Assembly: GCA_023846275.1 (NCBI GenBank)
Contig: JAIUJO010000090.1
Location: forward strand, 1-64,000
Source of the DNA: Vanilla planifolia
Taxonomy: Eukaryota > Streptophyta > Magnoliopsida > Asparagales > Orchidaceae
Length of the DNA stretch: 64,000 nucleotides
Reading direction: 5' to 3'
Shown: positions 12,801 through 26,481 of the stretch, one piece after another
How positions within the stretch are numbered: position 1 is the first letter of the stretch
Layout of the letters: each line of letters starts with the position of its first letter
Notes under the pieces: model-generated
The model's input: only the letters and a program-made list of their open reading frames with translations
Told to the model about the DNA's origin: nothing
Database searches by the model: none
Position numbers and translations under genes: made by a program

Positions 12801-15800
12801 TTTTCTTGTGTTTTTGTGCATATGTGTGTATGGTTGCATATGTCTATGCTTATGTGGATGTATGTATGTGTGTGTGCATGTGGGTGTGCATGTGCGTACA
12901 TATGTGTCTACTTGCACATGTGCTTATATGTGAGCATATTATTGTGTGTTGCATGTGCATGTGCATGTGTGTACATGAATACACGAGTGTGTGTGTGTGT
13001 GTACATGTACATGTGTGTGTGTTTGTGTGCATATGTGGATGTGGGTGTGTGCAAGTGCATGTGTTTACATGTGTGAGTGCATGTGCATGACTGCATGGGT
13101 ACACTTGTGCATGTGAACAGTTACACATCTGTGTGTGTGGGTGCATATGCATTTGCATTTGTGTATGTGTTTGTGCGAATGAGTGTGCATGCATGCATCT
13201 GTGCATTCACGTGCATGCATTTGTGTCATCATTCACATGTGCATTAGTGTGTTTCTGTGAGCATGTTTGTCTCTTTATTTATGTGTGTGAGCATGTTTGT
13301 ATGGTCATTGTGGGTGTGCATGTGTGTGTCTATGTGTATATGTGAGTGAGCAAGTGCACGAGCATGTGTGTTTGGGTATGTGTGTACATGCATGTCAGCT
13401 TGTGCACACATGTGTGTACATAAGCATATGTGCATGTGTGAGTGTAATTGCATGTGAGTGTGTGCTTGCATGGATGTTTGTGTGTGCATGTGCATGGTCT
13501 GTATGTATGCATGTTGTGTGTGCATTCATGTATGCTTGTGTGTGTGTGTGCATATGTGTGTGTGTGTATGAGCATGTATGTGCATATGCATATGTGTGCT
13601 TTGGTGTTGTATTTATGTGCATACTTGTGTGTGTGCGATGTGTGTGTGTGGGTTGGTATACATGCATGTGTGTGTGTGGTTATGCATATGCATGTGTGTG
13701 GGTGTTTGTGTGTGTATGTTTGTTTGATTGTGTGCATGTGTGTGTATGTTTGCTTGAGTGTATGCATGTGTGTGTTTCTATGTAAGTGTATATGTGTGTG
13801 GGTTTATGTATGTTTCTGTGTTATGTGTGCCTTTGTATGTATGCATGTGTGTGCATATACATGTGTGTGTCTATGCATGTGTCTGTCTGTACATGCAATT
13901 GCATATGTGTATACATGTGTGTGGGTGTGTGTATATGTATGCATGTGCAAGGGCATGAATGTGTTTGTGTGTCTATGTGTTGGCATCTATTTGCATGTTT
14001 GTGCATGTGCAAACATGGGTGAGTGTGTGCTTGTGTTTGCATGCATGCACGAGTGCATGCATGTGCTTATGAGTAAGCACCTATATTTTTGTGCATGTGT
14101 AAGTGTGTAAATGTGTGTTTGTGTTTGTGCATGTGCTTGGGTTTTTTTTGTGCCTATATTTTTGTATATGTAGGTGCATGCAAGTGTGTGGGTGTGAGTG
14201 ATATTTATTGTGCGTGTGCATTTGTGCATGTCTATCAATTTTTGCATTTATGAGTATTTTTTATGTTTGTGTGAGTCTATGTATGTGTGCATGAGTGTGG
14301 TTTTGTGTGTGTATGTGGGTAATTGTTTATGTGTATGGGTGTACAAGCAAGCATGTGCATTCATCTAAGTGTGTTGTGCATGTATGAGTACATAGTACTA
14401 TGTGTATGTGTGTATCGATGAGTGTGTGTCAGTGTGCACTTGCATGTGCTTATGTGTGAATGCTCGTGTAATTGTGTTTGTGTGCATGCATGTATGAATT
14501 TGTGCACCTTTGTGTACACATGTATGTGTGCAAGAAAAGTGTGTACTATGCATGTATGTGTGTAGGTGTGTGGGTGTGTGTGTGTGCACACACACATGTG
14601 TGTATGCATGTTTATGTGTGTGCATGTTTGCATGTGTGGTTGTATGTGTATTTATGTATGTGTTAATGCATATGCATGTGTGTTCTTCTCTGTGTGTATT
14701 TATTTATGCATGTAGGTGCACTTGTGTGTGTTATTTTTTGCATGCATGTGAGTACATGTGTGTGTTTACGTCATTACGTGCATCTGAATGTGTGCGTACA
14801 AGTGTATGGTGTGTGTGAGAGAGTGTGTGGGTGCCATGCACGCATGTGCATGAGAGAGCAAGTGGGTGCATGTGTGTGTGTGTGCGTGCATGCATGCATG
14901 TCAGTATGTGCTTGTGTGTGAGTGCATATGTGTGCATATTTGTGCGATAGTGCATGTATGTGAGATTATCCATGTGTATGTGTTTGAGTGTATATGTGGT
15001 TGTGAATGTGTGTGTGTGTACAGGTGTACATATGTATTTTTTTGCATGAATGTGTGTGGGTATGTGTGTCTATGCACGTTCATGAGTTTATGCATGTGTC
15101 ATTGTGTATATTAGTGTACGTCCATATACATGAGTGTATGCATGTGTTATTGTTCTAGTTTATGTGTGTCCTTATGTGTTTGCAAGTGTGTGTGCCTACA
15201 TGTGTGCGTGTGTGTGCTTGTGCATGCATATATGTGCGTGTGTGTGTTCGCTTTTGTATGCTTGGGTTTGCACTTGTGTTTATGTGTTCATATGAAAGTG
15301 TGTGTGTGTGGGTGCTTGTGCAAATGTATATGTGTTTATGTTTGTGTGCATGCAAGTGGGTGTGTGTGTATGTATGCATGTGTGTATATTTATGAGTGTG
15401 TCTGCATGTGCATGTGTATGCATATATGCATGTGTGTATGTGTGTGAGAGCAAATACATCTAGGCTTACTTGTTTGTGTGCATTTGTAAGTGAGCATGTG
15501 CATGTGTGCTTGTTTGCATATGGGCATTTGTGTTTGTGCATGTGTGGTTGTGTTTGTGTCTATGCGTATGCATGTGTGTGTGTATCTGTTCATGTGTTCA
15601 TTGGTAAGAGTGGGTATGGGTGTGTGTGCATATGTGTGTACATGTGCATGTGTATGCATGTTCATATATGTGTGTTCATGAATGAGCATTTGCATGTGTG
15701 CATGTGAGTTTGTGTGTGCATGTGATCATGTGTGTATGTGTGTGAGCATGTTCTTGTGTGTGTGCATCTGCATGTGTGAGTGTATGTCTATGTGAGTTTG

Positions 15801-18800
15801 TGTATATTTGTTCATGTGTTTGTGTAAACATTTGTGCGTGTGCGTATATGCATGTGTGTGTCTGTGCATGTTCTTGGGTGGGTATGAGTGTTGTATATTC
15901 ATGTTTATTTGTGTATGCATTTGTGCATTTGTGTTTCTATGTGTATGCATGTGCCTACATGAGTGCATGAGATTGTGTACATGTTTGTGCACACATATGT
16001 ATATGTGTGATAGTGTGTGTCTATGCATGTTTGTACTTGTGCATGTATGCTAGTGTTTAAATGTACATCTCTACATGTGTGTGTTCATTCTTGTATGTGT
16101 GCCTGAGTGTGGTCACATGTGTGTGTCCGTGTGCATGTGTGGCTTTGCACTTGTGTGTGTGTGTCTATCATCTTTTGTGTCCAAATGTATATGTATGGTT
16201 TTGTGTGTGTGTGTGTGTGCATGTTTGTGCAGGGAGTATGTGTATAGCAATGTTTTTGTGTGTACATGTGTGTGCTTCCATGCATATGTGTGCATGTGAG
16301 TGTGTATGCACATGTGTGTGGATGCTTGGGAGCGCATGTGTGTGCATGCGCATGTATATGTGCATTTGTTTGTGCATATGTGCTTGTGTGAGAGTATACA
16401 TTTGTGTTTGTTCATGTGAGTGCTTGTGTGTACATGTGTTTATACATATGCTTGTGCTTAAGTTTGTGTGTGTGTGTGTGTGTGCATACATGTGTGTTTG
16501 TTCATCTGCATGTGATGTGTGTGTGTGTGAATGTTTGTTTTTGTATGTTATTTGTGGCGAGTATGTACATTTGTGTTTTTGCATATGTGCATAAGTGTGT
16601 GTGTGCGTGTGTGTGCGTGTGTGCATGTGTGTGTGTAGGGTTGTGCATGTGTTCTTGCTTGTTTGTGTCCATGTCAATGTGTGCATTCATGTGTGCATGT
16701 CTATGTACGCATTATGGTTGTGTGTGTGTATGTGGTTGTATGTGTGCATGTGTCAGGCCCTAGTTTTGTCTCTTTGTGTGTGCATGTGTGGGTGTTTGTA
16801 TATATCTATGCATGTAAATGTACATGTGTTTTCGTTTGTGGGTGTGTGTGGATGTGTCTATGCATTTGCATTTGTGTTTGGGGCATATGTGTGCTTATGC
16901 ATCCATGTAGGTGTGCATGCATGTGTATGCATACGTTTGTGCAGTCTATATGCTCATGTACACATATGTGTGGATACATGTGCATGTCTATGTGTGTGTG
17001 CATGCATGTGTGCATGTGTGTATTTGTTTATGTAAGGGTGTGTGTATGTGTGGTGGCATGTGTGCCTATATGTGTATGTGTCTGTGAGTTTGTGTGCCTG
17101 TACATGTGTGTGTGCATGTATATGCACATTTACACATTTATGTATGTGCATGTGTGCATGTGTCAGTGTGTGTAGGTGTGTGTTTGTGTGTGCATGAGTG
17201 CACACATGCATAAATGTGAATGTGTGTGCTTGTGCAATTGTGCATACATCCACACACCTGCATTGTGCAAGTGCATATGTTTGTACATACTATGTGTACG
17301 CGTGTATGTTATTGATTTTGCATGTGTGTGAGTGCATGTATATGTTCATGAGCATGTGTACATAGTGTGTGTGTGCACACATGTGTGTGTCCATACATGA
17401 TCGTGAGCATGTGCATGATTGTGTGTTGTGTGTGCCTTTTTGAGCTTATGTGTGTGTATGTATGTGTACCTATGCGAGTGCATGTGCATGTGCATGTATG
17501 TGTGCATGCATCTCTGAGTCTATGTTTATTCATTTGTGTATATGTGTGTGCATGTGTGTGTGCATGAATGTTTGTGTGTGCTTGTATGTGTGCGTGTGTA
17601 TGTGCTTATGTTCATTTGTGTGTGTGTGTGTTTTTGTTCTTATGTGTGTGGAATGTGTTTGCATGTTTGTGGGTATGTGTAGGGCATCCATGTCTATGGA
17701 TGTGTGTGCATGTAAGCATACATGTGCATGTGTGTAAGCATTTTTCACATTTATGTGTGTGTGTTGATTTGCATGTTTGTGTGTCCATTCACACATGTGT
17801 GTACTTGGGTGAGTCTATGCATTTGTTCATTTCTCTATGTATGTGTATGTGTCTATATACATACGTGTGTGTTTTTGTGATTTTGCATGTGTCCATAGTG
17901 AGTATCCATTCATGTACATGTGCATGTATTCTTGCATGTCAGTAGGTGCATGTGTGTGTGTGTGTGCATGTGCTTATATGTACAAGTGTTTGTGTTTGTG
18001 TGTGTTCGTGCATTTATGTCAACATGCATGTGCTTGCATGTGAGTGTGCATGCTTTCATATGTGGTATGTGCATGTGTGAATGTATGTACATGCATGTTT
18101 GTGCAAGTGCATGCATACATGTGTACATGTGTATGTTATTGATTGTGCATGTGTGTGAGTGCATGTATATGTTCATGAGCATGTGTACATGTGTGTGTGC
18201 ATATGTGTGTGTGTGCCCACATGTGTGTGTCCATACATGATCGTGAGCATGTGCATGATTGTGTGTGTGTGTGCCTTTGTGAGCTTATGTGTGTATATGT
18301 ATATTGTACCTATGCGAGTGCATGTGCATGTATGTGTGCGTGCATCTCTGAGTCTATGTTTATTCATTTGTGTATATTGGTGTGCATGTGTGTGTGCATG
18401 AATGTTTGTGTGTGCTTGTATGTGTGTGTGTGTGTTTTTGTATTGATGTGTGTTTGTTCTTATGTGTGTGGTATGTGTTTGTATGTTTGTGGGTATGTGT
18501 GGGCATCCATGTCTATGGATGTGTGTGCATGTAAGCATACATGTGCATGTGTGTATGCATTTTTCACATTTATGTGTGTGTGTGTATGTACACGTGGTGT
18601 GTGTCGATTCGCATGTTTGTGTGTCCATTCACACACGTGTGTACATGGGTGAGTCTATGCATTTGTTCATTTATTTTATGTATGTGTATGTGTTTGTATG
18701 CATACGTGTGTTTTCTGTGATTATGCATGTGTCCATGTGAGTATCCATTCATGTACATGTGCATGTATTCGTGCATGTCAGTAGGTGCATGTGTGTGTGT

Positions 18801-20400
18801 GTGTGCATGTGCTTATATGTACATGTGTTTGTGTTTGTGTTTGTGTGTGTTCGTGCATTTATGTCAACATGCATGTGCTTGCATGTGAGTGTGCATGCCT
18901 TTCATATGTGTATGTGCATGTGTGAATGTGTGTACATGCATGTTTGTGCAAGTGCATGCTTTTTTGCATGTGTGTGTGTGTGTGTGTGCATGTGTGTATG
19001 CATGTGTGTGTGCATATATTTGTGTGCGTATGTTTGCTCCCTTGTTTGTTTGTGTGTGCGCTTGTGCATGTGCTTGCATGTGCATGTTAAGTGCACATGT
19101 CTACATGGCTATGCATATGCATGTTTGTGTGTGTGAGTGAGTTGATTGTGTTTGTGTGTAAATGAGACAGAGTTTGTGCACATGTTTATGCATATGTGCA
19201 TACGTGCGTGCATGTGTATAAATATGAGTTTGTGTGTGAAGCATGTTTTTGCATTTGGGAGCATGCATGTGTGCAAACATTTGTGTGTTCTTACGTATGT
19301 CTGTGTGTATGCATATGTTTGCGTGTAGTGAAATTCTGGGCTTGTATGTGCAGATGTGTGTGTGCTTGTCTGCACATGGGTGTTTGTGTGTGTGTGTGCA
19401 TGCATGCATGTGCTTATATGTGCATACACAAGTGCAGTTGTGTGTGTTCATGTGCACTTGTTTATTCATGTGTGGGTGCATGCATGTTTACATGCATTCA
19501 TGTGTGAGTACATATGTGCATGCATGTATGTATGCATTTGTGTGCATGCATGTGTGGGTTAGTGGGTGTGCACATGTATGTGTTTACGGTGGGTGGTGTG
19601 GGTGTGTAAGCATAAGCATGTGCAAATGTGCATGTGTGTGTGCTGTATATATATGTTTGTGTTTATGTAAGTGTGTTTTTTGTGTGCATTTATGTGTGTG
19701 TATGTGTAACATGAACTAGCAAGTGTGATGATGTACATGTGTGGTACATATGCAAGTGTGCACAATTTCACATGTATGTGAGTGTGGGTGTGTGTGTGAG
19801 TGGTTACATGCTTGTGTGTGCCTCTATGCATGTATGTGCATACATGTATGTGTGTTTATGTATGTTTTTGTGTGTGTAAGTGTGTGTGAGCTTGTGTGTA
19901 TGTGTACATGTGTTCGTACATGCTGGTGTGCATGTTTATGCATGTGTGTGGGTTGAGTGTGTGCATGCACATATCTGTGTGTGTATACATGTTTTCATTT
20001 GTGTGTGTATGTGTATATGTATATGCATGGAGGTCTATGTTTATGCATGTGTATGCATTCTTATTTGTGTGTGGATACATTTGTGTGCATCTGTGCATGA
20101 ATGCATGTGGGTGTGCATGTGTGTGCATGCACATGTGAGTTTGTGTGTATGTGTGTGTGCACACACATACTCGTGTGTGTACTACATGGGCGTATGCATT
20201 GTGTGTGTGTGCATGCATGTGTGTTAATGTTTTTGTGTGTTTGCATGTGTGTATATATTCTTATGTTTATATGCTTGTTTCTATACATTTGTGTGTGTGT
20301 ACCCATGTGTGTGTGCATGTGTATATGCTACACTGACAAGTTCATGCTTGTGTTGGTGTGTGTGTGTATGCATATGCATGTGCATGCATGTGTGTTAATG
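12800..20400 (+). repeat. Higher-order module Y, copy Y1
   Basis: Colinear with Y2 (41850-49200) and Y3 (49250-57600). Landmarks (Y1, Y2, Y3): tgtgtatggttgcatatg at about 12828, 41888, 49315; gcatatgcatttgcattt at about 13143, 42190, 49638; gtgagcatgtttgt after a tctctt/tatctttct word at about 13258, 42310, 49757; tgttggcatctatttgcatg and its diverged forms at about 13978, 42946, 50470; ggta(a/g)gagtgggt and tacgagtgag at about 15605, 44650, 52110; gagtctatgcatttgttc at about 17808, 46820, 54525; the ggagcat(g/t)catgtgtg word at about 19257, 47356, 55098. Y1 alone contains a 0.84-kb tandem duplication (17300-18965). Confidence 0.75.
17300..18965 (+). repeat. Tandem duplication of about 0.83 kb inside Y1
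   Basis: Two adjacent copies, about 17300-18125 and 18126-18965, share a long series of words in order: tgtatgttattgatt (17306, 18129); tgtccatacatgatcgtgag (17388, 18229); ggcatccatgtctatggatg (17683, 18502); tccattcacac (17783, 18625); gtatccattcatgtacatg (17903, 18741); gcatgtcagtaggtgcatg (17934, 18773); ttatgtcaacatgcatgtgc (18014, 18861). The offset runs from 823 to about 842, reflecting small indels. Identity by eye is far higher than between X or Y modules, so this is a recent event. The sequence downstream rejoins the single-copy order seen in Y2 and Y3. Confidence 0.92.
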
Positions 20401-21620
20401 CTTATGTGTGTTTTCATGTGTGCTTATGCTTCGTACACATATGTGTGTACATGTGCAAATGGATGTGCACGTGCATATGTTTGTATATGTGTATATGCAT
20501 GTGTGTTTGTGCATGTATCTTTGTGTAAGTTTGTATGTGTGCATATGTGCACATGCCTTTCTATATGTGAGTATACATGAATGAATTTTTATTTGTTCAT
20601 TTATGCATGTGTGCATGTGGATGTGCATCTGTATGCCTTTTTATGTGATTGTGTGTGTGTACATGTGCTTAAGTGTGTGTGTGTTTGCTTGTCTTTGTGG
20701 TGTGTTAGCATGTGCATGCTTGTGCATGAATATGTGCGTGTGCCTCAATGTGTGTGTGCAAGAGTGTGCATGTGTGTGTGTGTTATATAATGCAATTGCA
20801 TGCATCTACATTTTGATGCTTGTCTGTGTGTGTGTACATAAGTGTGCATATCTGTTAGTTTTGTTGTGTGTGTGTACATGTGCTTATGTAGGTTCATGTG
20901 TGTGTACATGCATGCTTGTTCTTATTTTTTGTCTGTGTCTATGCAAAAATATATGCATTTGTGCACACGTATACCTATGCATGTGTGTATGTGTGCACTC
21001 ATGTTTTCTTATATGTGTATAATTGAGGGTTTGTGTATATGTGCATGTTGCACGTGTCTGCAACCATGCAGATGCATGTGTGCATTTGTGTGTTTTGGTG
21101 TATGTGTGTATGTGTGCATCTATTTCTATTACCTATATATGTGTGTGCATGTGCAGATACGATGTGTAAGTTTGTGTGCATGTTCGAATCGTGTGTGTGT
21201 GTGTATACATGCATGTGTTTTCTGTGTGTGCATGCGGGCGTGTCTATGTGTGTGTGTGTGCAGGTTGTGTTATGTCTATTGTGTATCGATTTGTCCACAT
21301 GTGTGCATGTGCATAGTTGTGTAGCGTGTGGCATGTTTGCATGTGTGTGTATGCATGTGCATGTGTGTGTGCATGTATGTGTGCATGCGTGCTCCTAGTG
21401 CACACATATGTGGTATATTTGTGCATGCATTTATGCACATATTAGGGTGAATGTGTGAGTGTGTCTATGTAAACATGTGCATGCATATGCTTGTGCATGC
21501 TTGTGTGTGTTTTACCATTTTATGTTTTTTATGCATGTATTTCTATGCATGCATGTGATTATGTGGTTGTGCATCCATTTGTGTGTGTTTATGTATATTG
21601 GTGTACGCACGTGTGTGTGT

Positions 21621-21674
21621 GCATGTGCACATTTGTGTGCATGTGCACATGTGTGTGCATGTGCACATGTATGT
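21621..21674 (+). repeat. 18-bp repeat, three copies
   Basis: The word gcatgtgcacat starts at 21621, 21639 and 21657, an 18-bp period with near-identical spacers. It is a small local amplification inside array 1. Confidence 0.85.
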
Positions 21675-24084
21675 GCATGTGCATGTGAGTGTGTCTTCAT
21701 GCATGTTTATGTGCATGTGTGTGCATTCATGTATGTGTCTATGTGTATGCATGTGGATGTGTATGCAAGTGTGCATCTGGGGGTGTGTATGTGGGTGTGT
21801 GTGTCTTTGTGTGTGTATTCATGTGTGTCAATGTTTGTGTGAGTACATCTATGTGCATATACATTTGTGGTCTGCACACAAGCATAATGTGTTTGTGGAT
21901 GCATATGTGCATAGGCATGTGTGCAATTGTATATATGTGTGTGCATGTGAGTGCACATGTGAGTATGCATGCATGTGTGTTTGCTTGTATGTATGTGTGC
22001 ATATGTGTGAGCATGTGTGTGTATGAGTGTGTGTGTGCACATGCATGTGTCTATATATGAGTGTGTGATGCATGTGCCTGAGTCAGTTTGTGTGCACATA
22101 ATTGTGTGTGTCTGTGTGTATGTGTGCATTTGTTCTTATATGTGTATGTGTATGATTTTATATGTGTGTGTTATTTATGTTCATATGTGTGTGTGTTTGC
22201 ATGTGTGTGCATATGTCTATGTGTTTGTTTACAGATTTGTACGTGTGTGTGTGTGTGTTTGTGTATTTGTTTGCACATATGTGTGTGTGTCTTTGTGTAT
22301 GCCTATGTCTACATGTGCATGTGTGTGTCCATGTGTGTGCTTTTGTTTATGCATGCAAGCAAGTGTGATTACATACATGCATGTGTGTGCATGCATCTAT
22401 ATGTGTGTATGTGTGTATGAGTGTGTGTGCATGTGAGTATGTGCATGTATGTGTGCATACATGTGTTAATGTGTGTGGGTGTGTATAAATGCATGTGTGT
22501 GCTTTTTCTTGTGTGTAAATAGGCATTCTTTTGTGTGTGCATGTACGTGTTCTTATACCTATGGTCTTGCATCATTCCTATATTTGTATGTGTTTGCTTA
22601 AGTGTTTGTGCTCATGTGTGTGTTGTGTGTGTTCGTATGTACGTGTGTGTGTGCATGTTCCCATATGCATGCATTTGTGTGTATGTGATTTTGTGTGTAC
22701 ATGTGTGTGAGTGATTATGCATGTTTGTGTGTGTCCTTATGCGCATTTATGTGTGAGTATGTGCTTGTGTGGTTGCATTTGTGTGTGTCGATGTGTGTGT
22801 GTGTGTGTGCATGTGTATGTTTGTGTTCATGTTGGTGTGCAATTGCATGCCTCTATTTGTGTGTGTGCTTGTGTGTGTAAGTGTATGTGCATGTTTTTTG
22901 TGTGACCATCTACATGGATGCTTGTGTGCAAGTGTGCATGTGATGTGTGTGTATGATCATGCATGTGTTCGTGTGCTTTGGAGTCTGTGTGAATGTGTGC
23001 ATATGCATATGCATTTGTGTGTGTGTGTGTGTGCATGCATGTGTGCGTGTGTGCTCCTTTGTAGACGTGTATGTATGTTTGTGTGTGTAGGAAGGTGCAT
23101 GTGGATGTATACATGTGTGTATATGTGTGTATGTGTGTGTGTGTTTGTGTATAAGTATGTGTGTATGTGTGCATATGTGGCTATGTATTTGTGCATACAC
23201 ATGCATTTGTATGTGCTTAGGCATGATTTTGTGTGGATGCATGTGCATGTTATCCAATGTGCATGTGTATTTTCATGTGTGAGTGCATGTGCATGTGTGC
23301 ATGTGTGTGCACGTGAATCAGTGTGTGTGGGTGCATGCATGTGTGTGTGTATGCACATTTATACATGTGCAGTTATCTATGTGGGCATGCATATGTGTGT
23401 GCTAGCCTATGTGTGTGTGCATGTTTGTGTGTGTGTTTATGTGTGTGTGTGTGTGCATATGTATGCTGGTGTGTCTGCATATATGTGTGAGTGTGTGTGT
23501 GTTCATGCATGTGTTTTATGCTTGCACATTAGTATATGTGTGCACTTGTGTGTCTATCTGTGTCCTTGTGTAGGATTGTGTGCATGTGCGTGTGTATGAG
23601 TATGTGTGTGACTATGTGTGTGCTTTTTGTGTGCACATGTATGTGCTCCTTTGTGTGTGCATGTGTGTGTGTTTATTCATGTGCATCTATGTTTGTATGA
23701 TAATGCAAGTGCATGTGTGCTTGCATGTGTTTGTGCTTTGGTGCAAACATGCGTGTGTGTGTGTGTGTGCATTTCATTATGTGTGAGTGTGTGTACTTTT
23801 GTTCTTGTTTACATTCATTTGTGTGTGTGTATGCATGTGTGTGTGTGGGTGTGCATCTATATGTATGCACAAGTGTGTGATTGGGCATGTATGTCTACTT
23901 GCATGTGCATGTACATGTGTAATGTTTGTGTGTTTGTGTGTGTGTGCTTTTATTTGTGTGTGTGCACTTGTATGTGTGTGTGTGTGCATGTGTGTATCTA
24001 TGAGTGTGTTGTGTGTGCGTGTCTCTACATTTGGGTTCATGTGTGTGTGCACCTATGTGTGCTAGTACATGTGTGTTTGTATGA

Positions 24085-24112
24085 ACATACAGATATGCAT
24101 GTAGACCCCCAC
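24085..24112. other. Polarity switch: TG-rich to CA-rich on the + strand
   Basis: To the left the + strand reads gtgtgtttgtatgaac; to the right it reads acccccacacacaatc and stays CA-rich to 26476. The transition occupies about 25 bp, including gtagaccccc, and no foreign sequence separates the two polarities. It is the junction of two arms of the same sequence type in inverted orientation. Confidence 0.85.
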
Positions 24113-25200
24113 ACACAATCACTTGTATGGACACAACACATATAAAGTATAGACACATCTGCTGGCACACACACACACACACAACACAAACAGTCCACAC
24201 ATGTATAAAACTCATGCATGCACACATACACACAGAAACACACATGCACATACGAACATATAAACACGTATACACACATGCATATATATATGCATGCACA
24301 CACACACACACATGCATGCTTGCCCACATGTATATCAAGCACACATGTTCATGCCCACACACACAAAAAGAATACACTCAAACATATACACACATATACA
24401 TATTCATAGAAGCTCATAAACACAAACATGCTCGTACATACACATAAACACTCACATGCACATGCATAACACACACACACATGAATGCACATAGACACAT
24501 AAGCTCATGCACACACATGTAGACACATAGGCACAAGCACACACGCACACATGTACACACAAAGGCTCATAAACATGTACAAATATGTATGCATATCCAC
24601 ACACACTCAAACATATAGGCACACAAATAACATGCAGACATAAACACACACACACACACACACACACATATAGATGCTATACAAATGCATAGGGAACACA
24701 CACAAGAACACATAGGCCCACACACCCATATACATATAAGCACATATGCACACATACGTACATGCACGCACACACATGCACACAATCAGACACATACACA
24801 CACATGCATGCACATGTACACTTATACATGGTCACACAGACGTAAATATACAAACAAAACACACACACATAAAAACATGTGTGTATACATGCACCCATGT
24901 ACACACTCACAAAAATGCCCATATGCACACACACAGAAATGCATGCACCTACATACATGCAAACATTGCACACAAGCATGAAAACATGCACATGCATACA
25001 CATACACTTACACAAGTTAACATACACATGTAAACAAACATACATGCATGCACACAAAAACATGAACACGAAGACATGCGCACACACATACACACATGTA
25101 AGCATGCAACATATACTTGTACAAACATATGAATACATACACACACACACATGCATAAACACACACGTACATCCACACATGTGTGCACAAGAATACACAC

Positions 25201-25276
25201 ATGTATTAACATATGCATACACATATACAGACACACACATGTATTAACATATGCATACACATATACAGACACACTC
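25201..25276. repeat. 38-bp tandem duplication
   Basis: The unit starting atgtattaacatatgcatac occurs at 25201 and again at 25239, with a single visible difference at the end of the second copy. The identity is much higher than in the surrounding degenerate repeat, so it is recent. Confidence 0.93.
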
Positions 25277-25622
25277 ATGTACACATACATGCACACACAC
25301 ATATACACATGAATGTGCATAAGCATATGCCCACACACACACGAACATGCACATGCATATATATTTATTAATAAAACACACACACACACCCACATGAAAA
25401 TTCACACAGACTTGTACCCACATATAAATATGTGTATGCATATATGCACACACACAAGCTTGTGTGTAGAAACACTTGCACATATAAATATACAGAAACC
25501 CAAATGCTTGAACACACACAGGAAACCTTAGACCAACACACAAACACAAGTGTGCACGTGCACACACACATGCACGCATGCATGCATGTATGCACACTGA
25601 CACATGCACACACACACACACA

Positions 25623-25681
25623 CATGTACATGCTTGCACATGGGCACACACACACACACACATGTACATGCTTGCACATGG
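25623..25681. repeat. 38-bp tandem duplication, second site
   Basis: The word catgtacatgcttgcacatg starts at 25623 and at 25661, separated by a pure CA run. The period is again 38 bp but the sequence differs from the duplication at 25201. Confidence 0.88.
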
Positions 25682-26481
25682 ACCACCACATATACACTTG
25701 TGAACACATAAGCACACATATGTAGATATATGCACTCACACTTACACACACACTTAGAAACATAAATGTATACATACACACATAGAAACACATACATGTA
25801 CACATATTTGCACACACACACACAAGCACACATGCACACATGTAAAGACACATGCATACACACACATGTATATGCACACACACACATGCACACACACACT
25901 CATGTGCACACATATGCACATTTGTTCACAACACATAGGATGCACACACACAAATACATACAAACATGCACACATACATGCTCTTATGCACACATACACA
26001 CACACACACACATATAAACATGCACATGCATGCATGCACACACACACACACACTCATGCATATAAATACACATACTCACATAAGCATGCATAAGCACACC
26101 TACATACACTCACATGCATATATATCATAGACTTGTATGAACATGCACACTCAAACACTCGTGCACAGAAACACATGGTTGCATGCACAAACTCAAATGC
26201 ACACACATACAAGATCTCAAACACACGCACACATGCATATGAAAAAACATGCACATACATACACAAACACACATAAACACATGCATGCAAACACAAACAA
26301 GCATACACACACATACGTGCACACACATGCATGCACAAACACACACAAACACATTCACATCCACACATGCATACATGCACACAAACACTCCAAGCACATA
26401 CATGCATGAACCTTGATACAAACATACACACGTACACACACATAAACACATGCATACACACACACACACATCTAAAGTCAT

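Larger units (their letters stand above)
5019..24094 (+). repeat. TG-rich degenerate higher-order array 1
   Basis: About 19 kb of TG, CATG, TATG and GTGTG steps in near-continuous pyrimidine-purine alternation. Interruptions are mostly short T-runs (gtttgtg, cttttt) and scattered CG steps. Rare words shared with array 2 in the same order show that 7.55-20.4 kb is colinear with about 35.0-48.5 kb. There is no gene, RNA or transposon in it. Open frames are long because TGT/GTG/CAT/TAT codons contain no stops, but the predicted proteins are Cys/Val/Met/His low-complexity with no start context or domain. At 20.5-24.09 kb I see the same sequence type but could not assign it to a module. It ends at the polarity switch near 24095. 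Confidence 0.9.
24095..26476 (-). repeat. CA-rich degenerate alternating repeat, block B
   Basis: Same sequence class as block A: CA, CATG and TA steps with rare interruptions, for example near 25500 where tgcttgaacac and gaaaccttagacc occur. It is bounded on the left by the polarity switch and on the right by the 3' LTR of copia copy 2. It holds two perfect or near-perfect short tandem duplications (25201-25276 and 25623-25681). No gene or RNA was recognised. The open frames are His/Thr-rich composition artefacts. Confidence 0.9.

Noticed and set aside
22490-22600. Reverse-complement match between block A near 2100-2160 and array 1 near 22.5 kb (tgtgctttttc word)
   Set aside because: Only one short word matched and the flanks did not. 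This is not enough in such low-complexity DNA.
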